Shown: positions 8,527 through 18,357, numbered from the stretch's first letter. The stretch: 64,000 bases of DNA from Cerina litoralis (GCA_022008415.1 JAIRBC010000008.1:1-64000); one strand, 5' to 3'. Program-made: numbers and translations. Notes: generated by a model not told the origin, from the sequence alone.

Positions 8527-10761
8527 TTACGACTTTGGCTCACCGATGATGCCCAGATATCGGCCCATCCAATACGGGAACAACCAAATATCCCCAGCGG
8601 AATATTCCTCTCCGCCGTCATTCCCGACCCGATCCAGCCTAAACATGTTGGCGTTGTGTCTTTGCACCGGCCTTTCATCGGGGGGGAGTACCTCCTTGAT
8701 CGTCTGCTCCCTAAAATTGGGAGCGATAAATTCTATGTCTTTTCGTTGACTGTTCTTGATATCCCATGTTACCAGATCCATTGGGTGTTCCCGCAGGTAC
8801 CACGCCGCTTCATCGAGGTCAAATTCATCAGTACCCGTAAGCGCCGTCATTATGTTCCAGGCGCCTTCCTTTTCGGGTCTTTCTGCCTCCCAGTGATCTA
8901 TAATGGCGGCTTTGAACTTTGTTTTTAGCGTGTCGTTAAGGGCATAATTATACAAGCCCCAATACCCTAGAAAGTACATCTCGTCGTCGGAGTGGTTCCA
9001 TGATTCCGACAACATTTTGCTCCAATCGTCTGCATCGTCCGAAGCCACTCCTATGTCCTTCATGGGGCGCATCAGGTTTTCGAGATACCCGTAATTCTCC
9101 ATCAGATCGAGGGCTTTCTCCTTGTATTTTTCTTTTTTAGTAAAGTGATAAGCGGTCTGCAACATGGCGATGATGTTCGAGGAATTGATCTTTCTGTCCC
9201 CGACGTTTTTTGGTCTGGCGTTTACATATTCCGGATTCCATTTGCCCCAAGTGGTGGGCTTTCCATCGTAATCGATCATATATAGGTCGTTGCTCACCAC
9301 GTGGCCCATCAAAGTGTCGATCAGGGCGATGGCGCGATCCTTCAGGTCGTTGTCCATTAGATCGGCCATGACGCCGAAGGCGAAGATATGACCGATGGCT
9401 TCGTCGCTACTGGTAGTGCCCTTCCAATCCCACTCCGGATCACTGCTTTGGTGCCATCTGTCCGGGTCGTGCAGGATGTCTAAATAACCACTACGATCAA
9501 ACGAACGGGAAGGAAAGCCCGGTACACCGTTGATGGTGTAGAGTTTTTCCATGGCATCCATGGATTCCCTGCAATTTTGCAACGCGTCGTCCGATTTTGT
9601 GACGGCGTACCTAAACACCTCCCCGGCCAAATACATGCTAGTCCATAGGCCGTCGTTATCGGAGTCTGAAAGACGGCCCGAATCTACATTCCCATTGTCC
9701 AGATCTACCAAAGTGGCATTAAAACCGTAGCGGATATGCCTATCGCGAACTTGTTGTTCGTAGTATTGGGCCTTGTCGAACAAGGTCATCTTTTTAAAGT
9801 CGATCTTCCCGAGTCCACCATCTGTAAGAATCAAAACAGAACCATCCTGTCCCTTGGAAATATGCTTTACCACGTTCCCCGGCAACCAGCGTTTGCCGTA
9901 GTAATAATCGAATTTGCCGTCCTCTCTCAACTTAAACGCCCCTTGAGCGGAACCGAACCACAATTGGCCGTCTATCGCCTCGACACACGTAATTGCGGGA
10001 ACTGGTAACTTGTTGTGCACTTCCCCTATTGTCTTTCCTGTTTCCGGGTCAATTTCCAAATAACCGTCTCCGGTGCCTATGATCACTTGGTCCCCAAGGA
10101 GGGCAAAGGAGGTCGGATTTTGTTCGATTTGGGTGGTTTTAAACGAGTTATTTGTAGTATTAAAGCTCGAAATACTGTGCTGTCCCAAGATCCAAAATAT
10201 TTTTTTTGACTCGGAATATCTAATGTCCATAACACGATCATCACCCAAAGGTTCTTCCCAAGGACCTTTGTCCTTGGACAGAAATTGAAGGGTTTCCCCG
10301 TCGCTGATCATAAAATCGAAATGGGATCCTGCGGTTATGATATTCGCATCCGGAAGATCGTGCTTTAAATATAAGTTTCCTGCCCACGCGTTGCTGAGTA
10401 CGGCCTTATCCTCCAAATAGACAAATTGGTCTTGGAAAAGTGTCATTCCCGAAACGTTTTTCTCGGTCAGCGGAAGGTAGGTCTTGTCCGCCATCAATAC
10501 ACCTGGATATAGGAACTCCCCGTCATGGGTTCTAAGTACCCCCTTGGAAGAAAGTACCTGGATGACCTTGTTTCGGTCTACATAAACTTTTGCGAGATCG
10601 ATACTGTCCTTTAGATCGTATCTAACGCTGAAATCCTGTAGGTAGGGAACGTCCTCGTAGACGGACTGGGCTGTCGTTCTAATTCCTTCCTTGTTTTGAT
10701 GGGAACACGATAGGAGTATAACGGAAATGACTCCTAGGTAGAAACGATTTACTTTTTTCAT
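8527..10761 (-). CDS. Propeller/alpha-toroid lipoprotein, paralogue 2
   Basis: This 744-aa protein begins with a lipoprotein signal (VISVILLSCSHQNK, lipid Cys about 19). Residues 30-325 are beta-propeller-like, with blades ending in GQLWFGSAQGAF and GSVLILTDGG. Residues 330-744 are helical and toroid-like. Conserved segments shared with paralogue 1 are RWLPGNVVKHI, VRDRHIRYGF (about 338-347), SDSDNDGLWTSMY, TTSSDEAIGHIFAFG and DYDGKPTTWGKW. It is first in a likely two-gene transcript, with paralogue 1 following after 103 bp. The fixed order of an N-terminal sensor-like propeller and a C-terminal toroid suggests a surface enzyme in which the propeller positions a large substrate. No family with known activity is recognised, and the call rests on repeat pattern, length and shared motifs. 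Confidence 0.75.
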   Translation of the reverse strand: MKKVNRFYLGVISVILLSCSHQNKEGIRTTAQSVYEDVPYLQDFSVRYDLKDSIDLAKVYVDRNKVIQVLSSKGVLRTHDGEFLYPGVLMADKTYLPLTEKNVSGMTLFQDQFVYLEDKAVLSNAWAGNLYLKHDLPDANIITAGSHFDFMISDGETLQFLSKDKGPWEEPLGDDRVMDIRYSESKKIFWILGQHSISSFNTTNNSFKTTQIEQNPTSFALLGDQVIIGTGDGYLEIDPETGKTIGEVHNKLPVPAITCVEAIDGQLWFGSAQGAFKLREDGKFDYYYGKRWLPGNVVKHISKGQDGSVLILTDGGLGKIDFKKMTLFDKAQYYEQQVRDRHIRYGFNATLVDLDNGNVDSGRLSDSDNDGLWTSMYLAGEVFRYAVTKSDDALQNCRESMDAMEKLYTINGVPGFPSRSFDRSGYLDILHDPDRWHQSSDPEWDWKGTTSSDEAIGHIFAFGVMADLMDNDLKDRAIALIDTLMGHVVSNDLYMIDYDGKPTTWGKWNPEYVNARPKNVGDRKINSSNIIAMLQTAYHFTKKEKYKEKALDLMENYGYLENLMRPMKDIGVASDDADDWSKMLSESWNHSDDEMYFLGYWGLYNYALNDTLKTKFKAAIIDHWEAERPEKEGAWNIMTALTGTDEFDLDEAAWYLREHPMDLVTWDIKNSQRKDIEFIAPNFREQTIKEVLPPDERPVQRHNANMFRLDRVGNDGGEEYSAGDIWLFPYWMGRYLGIIGEPKS

Positions 10762-11135
10762 AATATGGATAGGATTACGTTGATTTTTCGAAAAGCTTTT
10801 AGCTGCCCAATGAGATTTGTGGCCATACGCTGACTTGCTTACAAAGAAACCCCTTTTTAAAATGCATAACCTCCTAAATTTAATTAGGTTTACATGGTAT
10901 TTTAACCCAATAATTTAGGATTGATAAAATTTAATCGTAAAAGGGTAGAATAATTGTAATTTATAATAGGTTCTTCCATTATTCTTGCGGAACGATAATG
11001 TGGAGCTTTCTCAAAAAAAACTCCGTACCGGTTTTTTTGGCATTGCGATGATGGTACAGTGAAAAGCGCACGGCGATTGTCGATAACACGTAAATTATCC
11101 CGAAAACGGATCGCCTCAATATTCGCGGTAGAACC
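10762..11135. other. Intergenic region, no gene seen
   Basis: These 374 bases separate the start of paralogue 2 (10761) from the stop of the GH92 gene (11136), both on the minus strand. No supported frame is present. A/T-rich DNA with the near-palindrome CCTAAATTTAATTAGG (about 10872-10887) probably holds the promoter of paralogue 2 and the 3' end of the GH92 transcript, but I find no perfect -7 box. Confidence 0.5.
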
Positions 11136-13511
11136 CTATAATTTAGTGGTCATTGACGGTGGGGCCTTTTCAACCCCCCATTGCTTATTGGGATCGGGCC
11201 CCATCTGAAACTGTAATGTACCTCCTTGATTAATTTCTTCCTGGGTTATCCAGGTGCGGTCGAACGGCTCTCCGTTTAGCGTTGCCGATTGGATATATAC
11301 ATTAGCTTCCGAATTATCTAACGCGAGAATGGTAAACGTTTTGTTGTCCGCGAGGTGTAGGGTCGCTTCCCCAAAAAGAGGGCTTCCGATCGTATAGGCG
11401 GTGCTGCCTGGCGTTACGGGATAAAAGCCCATAGAGCTCAGTACAAACCACGAGGACAAAGAACCCATGTCCTCGTTGCCACATAGACCTCCGGGCCCGG
11501 GGCGATACATTTCCCGCATCACCTGCCTTGCCCTGTATTGTGTTTTCCAAGGTTGGCCCGCGTAATCGTAAAGATAGGCCACATGATGGGAAGGCTGGTT
11601 GCCCTGCACGTATTGACCAATAGTACCTACCACTCCCACGTATTTGGGAGGGGTAATTACAGGGCTCATATCAAAGAAGGCGTCCAGTTTGTCGATGAAT
11701 TGTCGGTTGCCGCCAAAAAGATCGATCAGGCCTTGAACATCGTGTTGCACGGACCAGATATACTGCCAGGCGTTTGATTCGGTATAATGACGGTTGGGCC
11801 GCCTACCTACCAATAAGGGATCAAAATATTTGTAATAGCTGTGGTCTCCCTCTTTGACGATCTCTTGCCGGTTTTCGCCGAGCTCCGGCAACCAGGTGCC
11901 ATCAAATTTTCTGGGGCGCATGAACTCCGTTTTGGGGTCCCAAACATTTTTGTAGTTGTACGCCCTGGACATAAACAATTCGTAGTCTACGGTTTTATTG
12001 AGAGCCTTCGCCAATTGTGCGATACACCAATCGTCATAGGCCAATTCCATAGTATTGGGAACAGATTCCGTAACCTTATCCACAGGGGTGTACCCCAATT
12101 CCAGATAGTATTGCAATCCGGATCTTCCAGCTTCTATGGGTACTGGGGGTTTGGGAAATTCCAGCGCCTTTTTTCGCATGGCATTGTAAAGCAGCTCAAC
12201 GTCATAGTCGCGGTATCCCTTTATATAGGCGTCTACAATGATAGGGATCAAATGATCGCCGACCATCGCCTCGCCGTAGACATTTAAAAAATGTTGGGCG
12301 GGCAGCCAACCATAATTTTCTACCTTGGCCGCAATAGATTTGATATAGTCGTTTACATGCTCCGGAGAGATCAATGTCATCAGGGGGTGCTGTGTACGGT
12401 ACGTATCCCAACACGAGAAGGAACCGTAAAAGTCGTACCCATTGGCCTCATGGACCTGCCCATCGGAACCAAAATACTTTCCGTCCACGTCCTGGGAAAT
12501 ATATTGGGCCAGTAGGGAATGGTATAAGGCCGTATTGAAAATTTCTCTCTGATCGTCCGTGGCACCATCAATGGTTATTTTGGAGAGTTCCGTGTTCCAT
12601 ATTTTACGGGCGTTGTCCTTGACCCCATCAAAATCCCAATTCGGTATTTCTTTATGAAGATTTGCCCTGGCGCCTTCGATACTGGTATACGAAATGCCGA
12701 CTTTGACCATTACTTGCTCGTTTTCCTTGGTATGGTACTGAACAAAGGCCCCGATCTTGTTGCCTACCTCGGCGTTCTTATAGGGGAAAACGCTGCCGTT
12801 GGATTCCGGTGTTTTGTAGGTGGCATCGAACGTACCGTAGTACAAAAACGGTTTGCTGAACTCGGCAACAAAGTAAACATTTCCAAGTCCTGCGGCCTTC
12901 ACCCCCTCGATACGGTCGTCATTTACAATCTTAAGTTCGGATAGTTCATTGTGCGTCATGTCGCCTATTTGGTGTCCTACATCCAAAATAATACGCGAAT
13001 TATTGGATTTTGGGAAAGTGTACCGATGAAATCCGGCCCTTTGTGTAGCCGTGAGTTCTACGTTTACGTCATAATCCTTGAGTTTTACGGAATAATAGCC
13101 CGGGGAGGCCGATTCATCGCCGTGGTCGAATCTGGATCGGTACCCCGCATCGGGATCCTCCAACGTGCCGGGGACAATTTGTAGTTTATTATTTGTTGTG
13201 GGCATCAGCAATATTTCACCGCCGTTGACCATGCCCACGCCACTCCAATGGGTGTGGCTGAAACCCATGATGGAGCTTTCGGAATAGTTATACCCCGCGG
13301 CGTAAGTCCACCCCTCCGTATGTATATCCGGGCTTAAATGAACCAGGGCATTGGGCAGGGATGCCCCGGGAAAAGTATGCCCAAAAAAGTCGGTGCCCAA
13401 AAAAGGATTTACATAGTCTACCGGTTCTTTGGGCAGCGATTGGTTGTTCTGGCAGGAGCCGAAAACCAATACTAAGGTCAACGTGCAAAATAATTTTAAA
13501 AGGTATTTCAT
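11136..13511 (-). CDS. GH92 alpha-mannosidase-family lipoprotein
   Basis: This 791-aa exported glycoside hydrolase belongs to family 92, whose members are calcium-dependent exo-alpha-mannosidases that invert the anomeric centre. Diagnostic stretches are VDYVNPFLGTDFFGHTFPGA at the mature N-terminus, MGFSHTHWSGVGMVNGGEIL, and GNEDMGSLSSWFVLSSMGFY near the C-terminus, which is the strongest GH92 signature. The length is typical. The ATG at 13511 is chosen because it gives MKYLLKLFCTLTLVLVFGSC, a standard lipobox, whereas an in-frame ATG 63 bp upstream adds a non-signal-like extension. It is the clearest carbohydrate-active enzyme of the left half and suggests mannose-containing glycans among the substrates. 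The linkage it cuts (1,2, 1,3, 1,4 or phosphodiester-linked mannose) cannot be decided by eye. Confidence 0.93.
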   Translation of the reverse strand: MKYLLKLFCTLTLVLVFGSCQNNQSLPKEPVDYVNPFLGTDFFGHTFPGASLPNALVHLSPDIHTEGWTYAAGYNYSESSIMGFSHTHWSGVGMVNGGEILLMPTTNNKLQIVPGTLEDPDAGYRSRFDHGDESASPGYYSVKLKDYDVNVELTATQRAGFHRYTFPKSNNSRIILDVGHQIGDMTHNELSELKIVNDDRIEGVKAAGLGNVYFVAEFSKPFLYYGTFDATYKTPESNGSVFPYKNAEVGNKIGAFVQYHTKENEQVMVKVGISYTSIEGARANLHKEIPNWDFDGVKDNARKIWNTELSKITIDGATDDQREIFNTALYHSLLAQYISQDVDGKYFGSDGQVHEANGYDFYGSFSCWDTYRTQHPLMTLISPEHVNDYIKSIAAKVENYGWLPAQHFLNVYGEAMVGDHLIPIIVDAYIKGYRDYDVELLYNAMRKKALEFPKPPVPIEAGRSGLQYYLELGYTPVDKVTESVPNTMELAYDDWCIAQLAKALNKTVDYELFMSRAYNYKNVWDPKTEFMRPRKFDGTWLPELGENRQEIVKEGDHSYYKYFDPLLVGRRPNRHYTESNAWQYIWSVQHDVQGLIDLFGGNRQFIDKLDAFFDMSPVITPPKYVGVVGTIGQYVQGNQPSHHVAYLYDYAGQPWKTQYRARQVMREMYRPGPGGLCGNEDMGSLSSWFVLSSMGFYPVTPGSTAYTIGSPLFGEATLHLADNKTFTILALDNSEANVYIQSATLNGEPFDRTWITQEEINQGGTLQFQMGPDPNKQWGVEKAPPSMTTKL

Positions 13512-13659
13512 CCGAGCTATGGTATTTAGTTGTTGAAGTGATTTAAACTTAAAGAATATTGTCCATTCGCACAAAGATAATTATCAAGTTATTATCAGTA
13601 GGTTAAGATATCATGTAAACGGAGCAAAATATCGGAGACGAGCGACACATTATTAACCT

Positions 13660-13667
13660 TATATTTG
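13660..13667 (+). promoter_or_regulatory. Candidate -7 box TATATTTG for aldolase/hydrolase operon
   Basis: TATATTTG fits the Bacteroidota sigma-ABfr -7 consensus TAnnTTTG exactly and lies 92 bp before the ATG at 13760. No clear TTTG -33 element is found at the usual 19-21 bp spacing, so this is a candidate only. Identical octamers precede two other transcription units in the window. Confidence 0.35.
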
Positions 13668-13759
13668 TGAGATAAGCGGTTTTTTGCCTTCAGATGTCCG
13701 TCTGGGGGGAGGAATTGTTTCTACTTCTAGCAACCGATAAAAAATTAGGGGCAAGCAAA

Positions 13760-14572
13760 ATGAATACAGAATTATCGCAAAAAATTAAAGAGAACGGGAC
13801 CGTTTATGGGACCTGTATCGTATCTACTTCCCCAATATGGTCCAAGGTATTGAATGGGTCGGGATTGGATTTTGTTTTTCTGGACACGGAGCATATTCCC
13901 TTAGACCGGACCGAACTGACCTTTTTGTGCCAAGTTTACAATGCCAATGGCCTATCGCCCATAGTCCGTATTCCCAGCCCCGATCCCTATTTGGCATGCA
14001 CGGCCAAAGATGCGGGGGCGGTAGGGGTACTGGCGCCCTATGTGGAAAGCGTATCGCAGGTACGGGAAATGGTCGGCGCTACAAAATATAGACCCTTAAA
14101 AGGGGAGCGTTTACAGGGTGTATTGGAGGGAAGGGAAAAGTTGGAGCCGGCGCTCGAGGCCTATCTGAAAAAATATAACCAGGGAAGTCTGTGCCTGGTA
14201 AATATAGAAAGCAGGGCAGCCGTAAAAAATTTGGATGAGCTTTTGAATGTTCCCGGTCTGGATGGTATTATAATAGGTCCCCATGACCTTTCCGTAAACA
14301 TGGGGTTGCCAGAGCAATACGATCACCCCGATTTTGAAAATATGGTCCAAGAAATAATCACGAAGACCCGACGAAAAAATTTAGCGGCCGGAATCCATTT
14401 TCCAGCGGGTCCCGAACGGCAGGTAAAATGGGCAAGGAACGGGGCAAATATCGTTCTGCATAGCTCGGACATGTTTCTCTTTGCCCAAAAGCTAAGAGAA
14501 GATCTTACCTCCATAAAAACGGAGTTGGGAGACCGTATAAATCTATCGGAAGATAGTAATTTAGCGATATGA
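13760..14572 (+). CDS. HpcH/HpaI-family 2-keto-acid aldolase
   Basis: This 270-aa cytoplasmic class II aldolase resembles HpaI, GarL and YfaU, which cleave 2-keto-3-deoxy acids to pyruvate plus an aldehyde using a divalent metal. Visible motifs are GLDFVFLDTEHIPLD (family FVWIDTEHG-type), KDAGAVGVLAPYVES (AGAxGVxxPxV), the metal-ligand region VNIESRAAV in place of QIET, and IIGPHDLSVNMG in place of the common GPADLS. The start at 13760 follows a GGGG-containing stretch and gives MNTELSQKIKENG, matching the family N-terminus. An upstream in-frame Met at 13694 would add 22 unsupported residues. The stop overlaps the next start (ATGA at 14569-14572), so the aldolase and the secreted hydrolase are translationally coupled. 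The acid it cleaves is probably derived from that hydrolase's product (inference). Confidence 0.88.
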   Translation: MNTELSQKIKENGTVYGTCIVSTSPIWSKVLNGSGLDFVFLDTEHIPLDRTELTFLCQVYNANGLSPIVRIPSPDPYLACTAKDAGAVGVLAPYVESVSQVREMVGATKYRPLKGERLQGVLEGREKLEPALEAYLKKYNQGSLCLVNIESRAAVKNLDELLNVPGLDGIIIGPHDLSVNMGLPEQYDHPDFENMVQEIITKTRRKNLAAGIHFPAGPERQVKWARNGANIVLHSSDMFLFAQKLREDLTSIKTELGDRINLSEDSNLAI

Positions 14573-17049
14573 TGGAGTTGCAGATCATTGGGATGGAAAG
14601 GGGTTGGGTTGGGACGAAAGGTCTTTTAACCCAAGCCATAATCTTCATTTTGCTGATAGGAATGCCGAGCGCGCTTAATTCCCAAACAATGGATTTGAGT
14701 GCTTCCAAAATTGTTTGTTTCGAGAAAAAGGATCCCCTTGTCCTAAAATCGATTTCGGTACTCAGGGAAGAAGTAGCAAAAAGGACGCAAATAGAACTTG
14801 ATCGAACCAATAAATGGCCGAAGGATAACCACCCAACCATAATTATTGCCCTAGCCGGAAAATTGGAAAAGATTCCCCAAGAATTTCGGGAAATTCTGGA
14901 AGCTATGCCGGATATCTCTGATGAAGGCTATAAAATTGTAGTCGTCGAGAAATCAAAAATGGTTATCGCAGTTGGAAAAGACCCACGCGGGGTGTTGTAC
15001 GGAATAGGAAAGTTACTGCGTAAAATGGAAATGGGCCCCGGCACGATATTGCTGCCATCCGACCTGAAAATTGCATCGACGCCAAAATATCCCATCCGGG
15101 GCCATCAATTGGGGTATCGGCCCAAGACCAACTCCTATGATGCGTTTTCCGTCTCCCAATTCGATAGCTATATTCGGGATATGGCGGTTTTCGGCGCCAA
15201 CAGTATCGAGATTATGCCTCCCCGAACGGATGATGATGTTAGCAACGTACACATGAAATTGCCGGCTGTTAGAATGATCGCCGAACAAGCGAGGATAGCC
15301 GATAGTTACGGGATGGACGTTTGGATGTGGTATCCCAACATGGGGAGCGATTACAGTAGCCCCGATTCCTTAAAATTAGAAATCGATGAACGACGCAAGG
15401 TGTTTAGGGCGGTACCTAGATTGGATCATCTTTTTGTTCCCGGCGGCGACCCCGGGGATCTAGATCCCGACGAACTTTTTAAATGGCTGAATACCCAAGC
15501 AAAGGTATTGCACGAATTTCATCCGAATGCTAAAATTTGGGTATCCCCACAGGTTTTTAGGCCAACTGCCAAATGGTTCGAAGCTTTTTATGAACAGGTA
15601 AACAAAAAGTATCCTTGGTTTGGGGGAATCGTTTTTGGGCCCTGGATAAAAACCCCGATAGCGGAAATTCGGGCAAGAATTGGCCCCGACGTGCCGATAA
15701 GAAGATATCCCGATATCACCCATAGTTTAAGCAGTCAATACCCCATCCCTAAATGGGATCTGGCGTATGCGATAACCTTGGGGCGCGAATGCATCAACCC
15801 ACGCCCCACCGATGAAAAAATAATCCACAACGCGTTTGATCAATACGCCCAGGGAAGCATAAGCTATTCCGAAGGCACCAATGACGACGTCAATAAAATG
15901 GTCTGGAGCGATCAGGATTGGGATCCGAATACCCCCGTCGTTGAAACGCTCAGGGATTACGCCAGATATTTTGTGGGCCCTAAGTATACGGAGGGGGTGG
16001 CCCAGGGCTTGATGGCATTGGAAAAAAATATTCGGGGTCCGCTCCTCACCAACGACGGGGTTTTGCGAACCCTACAGCAGTGGCAGAAAATGGAACAAGG
16101 AGCTTCTGGGGACGTGCTCGGTAATTTCCGTTTTCAGATGGGGTTGATCAGGGCCTATTTCGATGCGTATCAATACCGAAGATTGCTCTATGAGACCCAA
16201 CTGGAACAAAAGGCGCGACAGCATCTATTGCTCGCATCCAAAACAGGTTCTCGAATTGCCATTAAATCGGCGAGGGAAACCTTGTCCCGAGCATGGGAAG
16301 AACCGATAATGGCCGAATGGAAGAAACGTTGCTATCAGCTGACCGATGATCTGTACAAGAGTATTGGAGCCCAATTGACGGTGGCGAAGTATTTTGCGGC
16401 AGCGGGGCGGGGTAATTTTATCGATAATATAGATTTGCCCTTAAACGATTCTATGTGGCTTCTCGATCAACTTTCCATTGTTGAAAAAGACTCCGATGAG
16501 AATGGCCGTCTGTTAAAAATTGAACAAATGTTACACCGTACCGATCCGGGACCGGGAGGGTTTTACGACGATTTTGGGAGTCCGGGGAGTTGGATCCGGG
16601 TGGTTGCCGACCACAGCTGGGACGAGGATCCAGGAGGCCTTTCCACACCGCGCGTAAGCTTTGGCGTTGGTTTGAAGGGCGAAGAGTGGGTCCATGAAAT
16701 AACGGCAAAGGGATTTGACGGACAGGCGACCCCCCTTTCATGGATGAACCAAGTAACCTCGCTTTATGACCGACCCCTTAAGATCGTTTACGACAATCTT
16801 GAGCCCAAAGGCACGTATATCATTAAGGTTGCTTATACGGGACGATTCCAGTCCAAAATAAAATTGACGGCAAAGAATATTCTCGTTCACGACTTTATAA
16901 AAACTGGAATCCAGCCTATTTATGAATTTCAGATTCCCCCAGCGGCCATCGTGGACGGTGTCCTGCAATTGGATTGGACTTGCGGGGAGGGCGAGCGAGG
17001 ATCACAGGTTTCGGAAATCTGGCTTATTAACGATACAAACCAAAACTAA
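14569..17049 (+). CDS. Secreted glycoside hydrolase with GH20b/GH67-like N-domain
   Basis: This 826-aa protein has a signal-anchor-like leader ending near residue 45 (hydrophobic LLTQAIIFILLIGM, then ALNSQ). Residues 45-165 resemble the alpha/beta N-terminal domain of GH20 and GH67 enzymes, with YKIVVVEKSKMVIAVGKDPRGVLYGIGKLL as its end (two joined segments). Residues 170-480 look like a TIM barrel, with RDMAVFGANSIEIMPPRTDD, GMDVWMWYPNM and SYSEGTNDDVNKMVWS. A helical region and a C-terminal beta domain follow. The barrel's acidic residues around the YSEG and DVNK segments are catalytic candidates. It is not a canonical beta-hexosaminidase or alpha-glucuronidase, but an exo-acting hydrolase related to those is likely. 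It overlaps the aldolase by four bases and is followed after 11 bp by a phosphoesterase. The start could also be Met9 (14593). Confidence 0.7.
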   Translation: MMELQIIGMERGWVGTKGLLTQAIIFILLIGMPSALNSQTMDLSASKIVCFEKKDPLVLKSISVLREEVAKRTQIELDRTNKWPKDNHPTIIIALAGKLEKIPQEFREILEAMPDISDEGYKIVVVEKSKMVIAVGKDPRGVLYGIGKLLRKMEMGPGTILLPSDLKIASTPKYPIRGHQLGYRPKTNSYDAFSVSQFDSYIRDMAVFGANSIEIMPPRTDDDVSNVHMKLPAVRMIAEQARIADSYGMDVWMWYPNMGSDYSSPDSLKLEIDERRKVFRAVPRLDHLFVPGGDPGDLDPDELFKWLNTQAKVLHEFHPNAKIWVSPQVFRPTAKWFEAFYEQVNKKYPWFGGIVFGPWIKTPIAEIRARIGPDVPIRRYPDITHSLSSQYPIPKWDLAYAITLGRECINPRPTDEKIIHNAFDQYAQGSISYSEGTNDDVNKMVWSDQDWDPNTPVVETLRDYARYFVGPKYTEGVAQGLMALEKNIRGPLLTNDGVLRTLQQWQKMEQGASGDVLGNFRFQMGLIRAYFDAYQYRRLLYETQLEQKARQHLLLASKTGSRIAIKSARETLSRAWEEPIMAEWKKRCYQLTDDLYKSIGAQLTVAKYFAAAGRGNFIDNIDLPLNDSMWLLDQLSIVEKDSDENGRLLKIEQMLHRTDPGPGGFYDDFGSPGSWIRVVADHSWDEDPGGLSTPRVSFGVGLKGEEWVHEITAKGFDGQATPLSWMNQVTSLYDRPLKIVYDNLEPKGTYIIKVAYTGRFQSKIKLTAKNILVHDFIKTGIQPIYEFQIPPAAIVDGVLQLDWTCGEGERGSQVSEIWLINDTNQN

Positions 17050-17060
17050 ATATTCTTACT

Positions 17061-18137
17061 ATGAAATCAAAAATCTATGTTGTCCTGTTTGTTCTAACGC
17101 TTTCATTTTCGTGTAAATCCTCGAAAACCGGCGTAGATATGCCCAATACCGACGTGGCGGCAACGGGGGTAAGTACGATAACCAATAAAGCACCTTACGA
17201 TCCCAGGCCAGGTATGAAAAAGCTTGAAAGTGAAAATGTAAGGGTTAAGTCCGACGGGGAGATAGAATTAAAAAAACCCTTGTATTTTTTGGTCTTTGGG
17301 GATTCTAAAGGGAGTAACCACCTGCCCGACGTGTTGAAGAGGGCAGATTCCCTAAGCCCCCAATTTTGTTTAACCACGGCCGATCTTGTAAACCGGGGGG
17401 CCGGGGAAGAAGGGGAAATTTTGTACAAAGAACTGGATGCCGATGCCGGCTGGTTTTTTAGAAAATATCCCACTTGGCCTACCTTGGGCAATCATGAAGT
17501 TTCTGGTTCTAAAAAGAATTCGGGCGAAGAGAACTACGATTCTGGCGTAAAGAACTTCGGCGACTTTTTTGGTTTAAAGGATCCGGTATACAGTTTCACT
17601 TATGGAAACGCCAAGTTTATTGCACTCGATTGGAAAAAGGCCTCCGAAAGCGAGGAAAGGATGAAATGGCTAGAAAATGAACTTGCGGAAGCCCAGGGAA
17701 AACTAATATTTGTTTTTAAGCACAGGCCTTTTTATACCGTAGGTAATAAAAGTTATTCGGATGTCGAGGGCAAAAGTACCGCGGTGACCCGACTCTTTGA
17801 GAAGTACAAGGTAACGGCCGTATTTTCGGGGCACGACCATCTGTACTACCGGACTGTAAGGGATGGGGTAAACTATATTGTATCTGCTGGGGCAGGGGCC
17901 AATATCTATCAACTAAAAAGAAGGGATGATGCCATACCGGGCGATTCATATTATGGCCGTAGCGTAGATAATGAGAACGAATTTCTATACCAGGGATCCG
18001 ATGGCAGGGAGGTAAGGTTTAGCGAAGCCATGTATTTTGTTGTTTCCGTTAAAGTAAAAGGGAAAAAGGTCACTTTTAAAATGATCGACACCAAGGGAAA
18101 GGTGTGGGACAAATTTACCTATGATCTGGATATTTAA
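17061..18137 (+). CDS. Calcineurin-like metallophosphoesterase lipoprotein
   Basis: This 358-aa lipoprotein (signal MKSKIYVVLFVLTLSFSC, lipid Cys 18) is a metallophosphoesterase. The binuclear metal motifs are FGDSKGSNH (GDxxxxxxH type), TTADLVNRG (the GDLV motif with Ala for Gly), LGNHEV, VFKHRPFY and FSGHDHLYYR. The TAD variant of motif II keeps the Asp ligand. Such lipoproteins hydrolyse phosphomonoesters or phosphodiesters at the cell surface or in the periplasm. It is the third gene of the aldolase/hydrolase operon, with an 11-bp gap, which suggests the substrate carries phosphate. Two further phosphoesterases of this superfamily lie at 27980-31451. The specificity is unknown. Confidence 0.85.
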   Translation: MKSKIYVVLFVLTLSFSCKSSKTGVDMPNTDVAATGVSTITNKAPYDPRPGMKKLESENVRVKSDGEIELKKPLYFLVFGDSKGSNHLPDVLKRADSLSPQFCLTTADLVNRGAGEEGEILYKELDADAGWFFRKYPTWPTLGNHEVSGSKKNSGEENYDSGVKNFGDFFGLKDPVYSFTYGNAKFIALDWKKASESEERMKWLENELAEAQGKLIFVFKHRPFYTVGNKSYSDVEGKSTAVTRLFEKYKVTAVFSGHDHLYYRTVRDGVNYIVSAGAGANIYQLKRRDDAIPGDSYYGRSVDNENEFLYQGSDGREVRFSEAMYFVVSVKVKGKKVTFKMIDTKGKVWDKFTYDLDI

Positions 18138-18357
18138 ACCTTGCAAATAGGTCTTGTAGTATGGGAAACCTACAGGTTCTTATCTGTGTTCCAAACTTTC
18201 AAATAGGGGTACGGAACAAGCTATCTTAGTGTGGTGGCCACCAAATTCGCCTCTTACTTTCATCACTCTTTTTCCTGCTGCGGTGTTAAAATTTTTAACC
18301 GTAGCCGCGCTATGCTTATAAATTTTGCCTTGCATAAGAAAAAATATCAGCAAGAGT

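Noticed and set aside
13512..13574. Longer N-terminus for the GH92 protein
   Set aside because: The extra 21 residues precede a perfect lipoprotein signal at ATG 13511 and lack any conserved feature.
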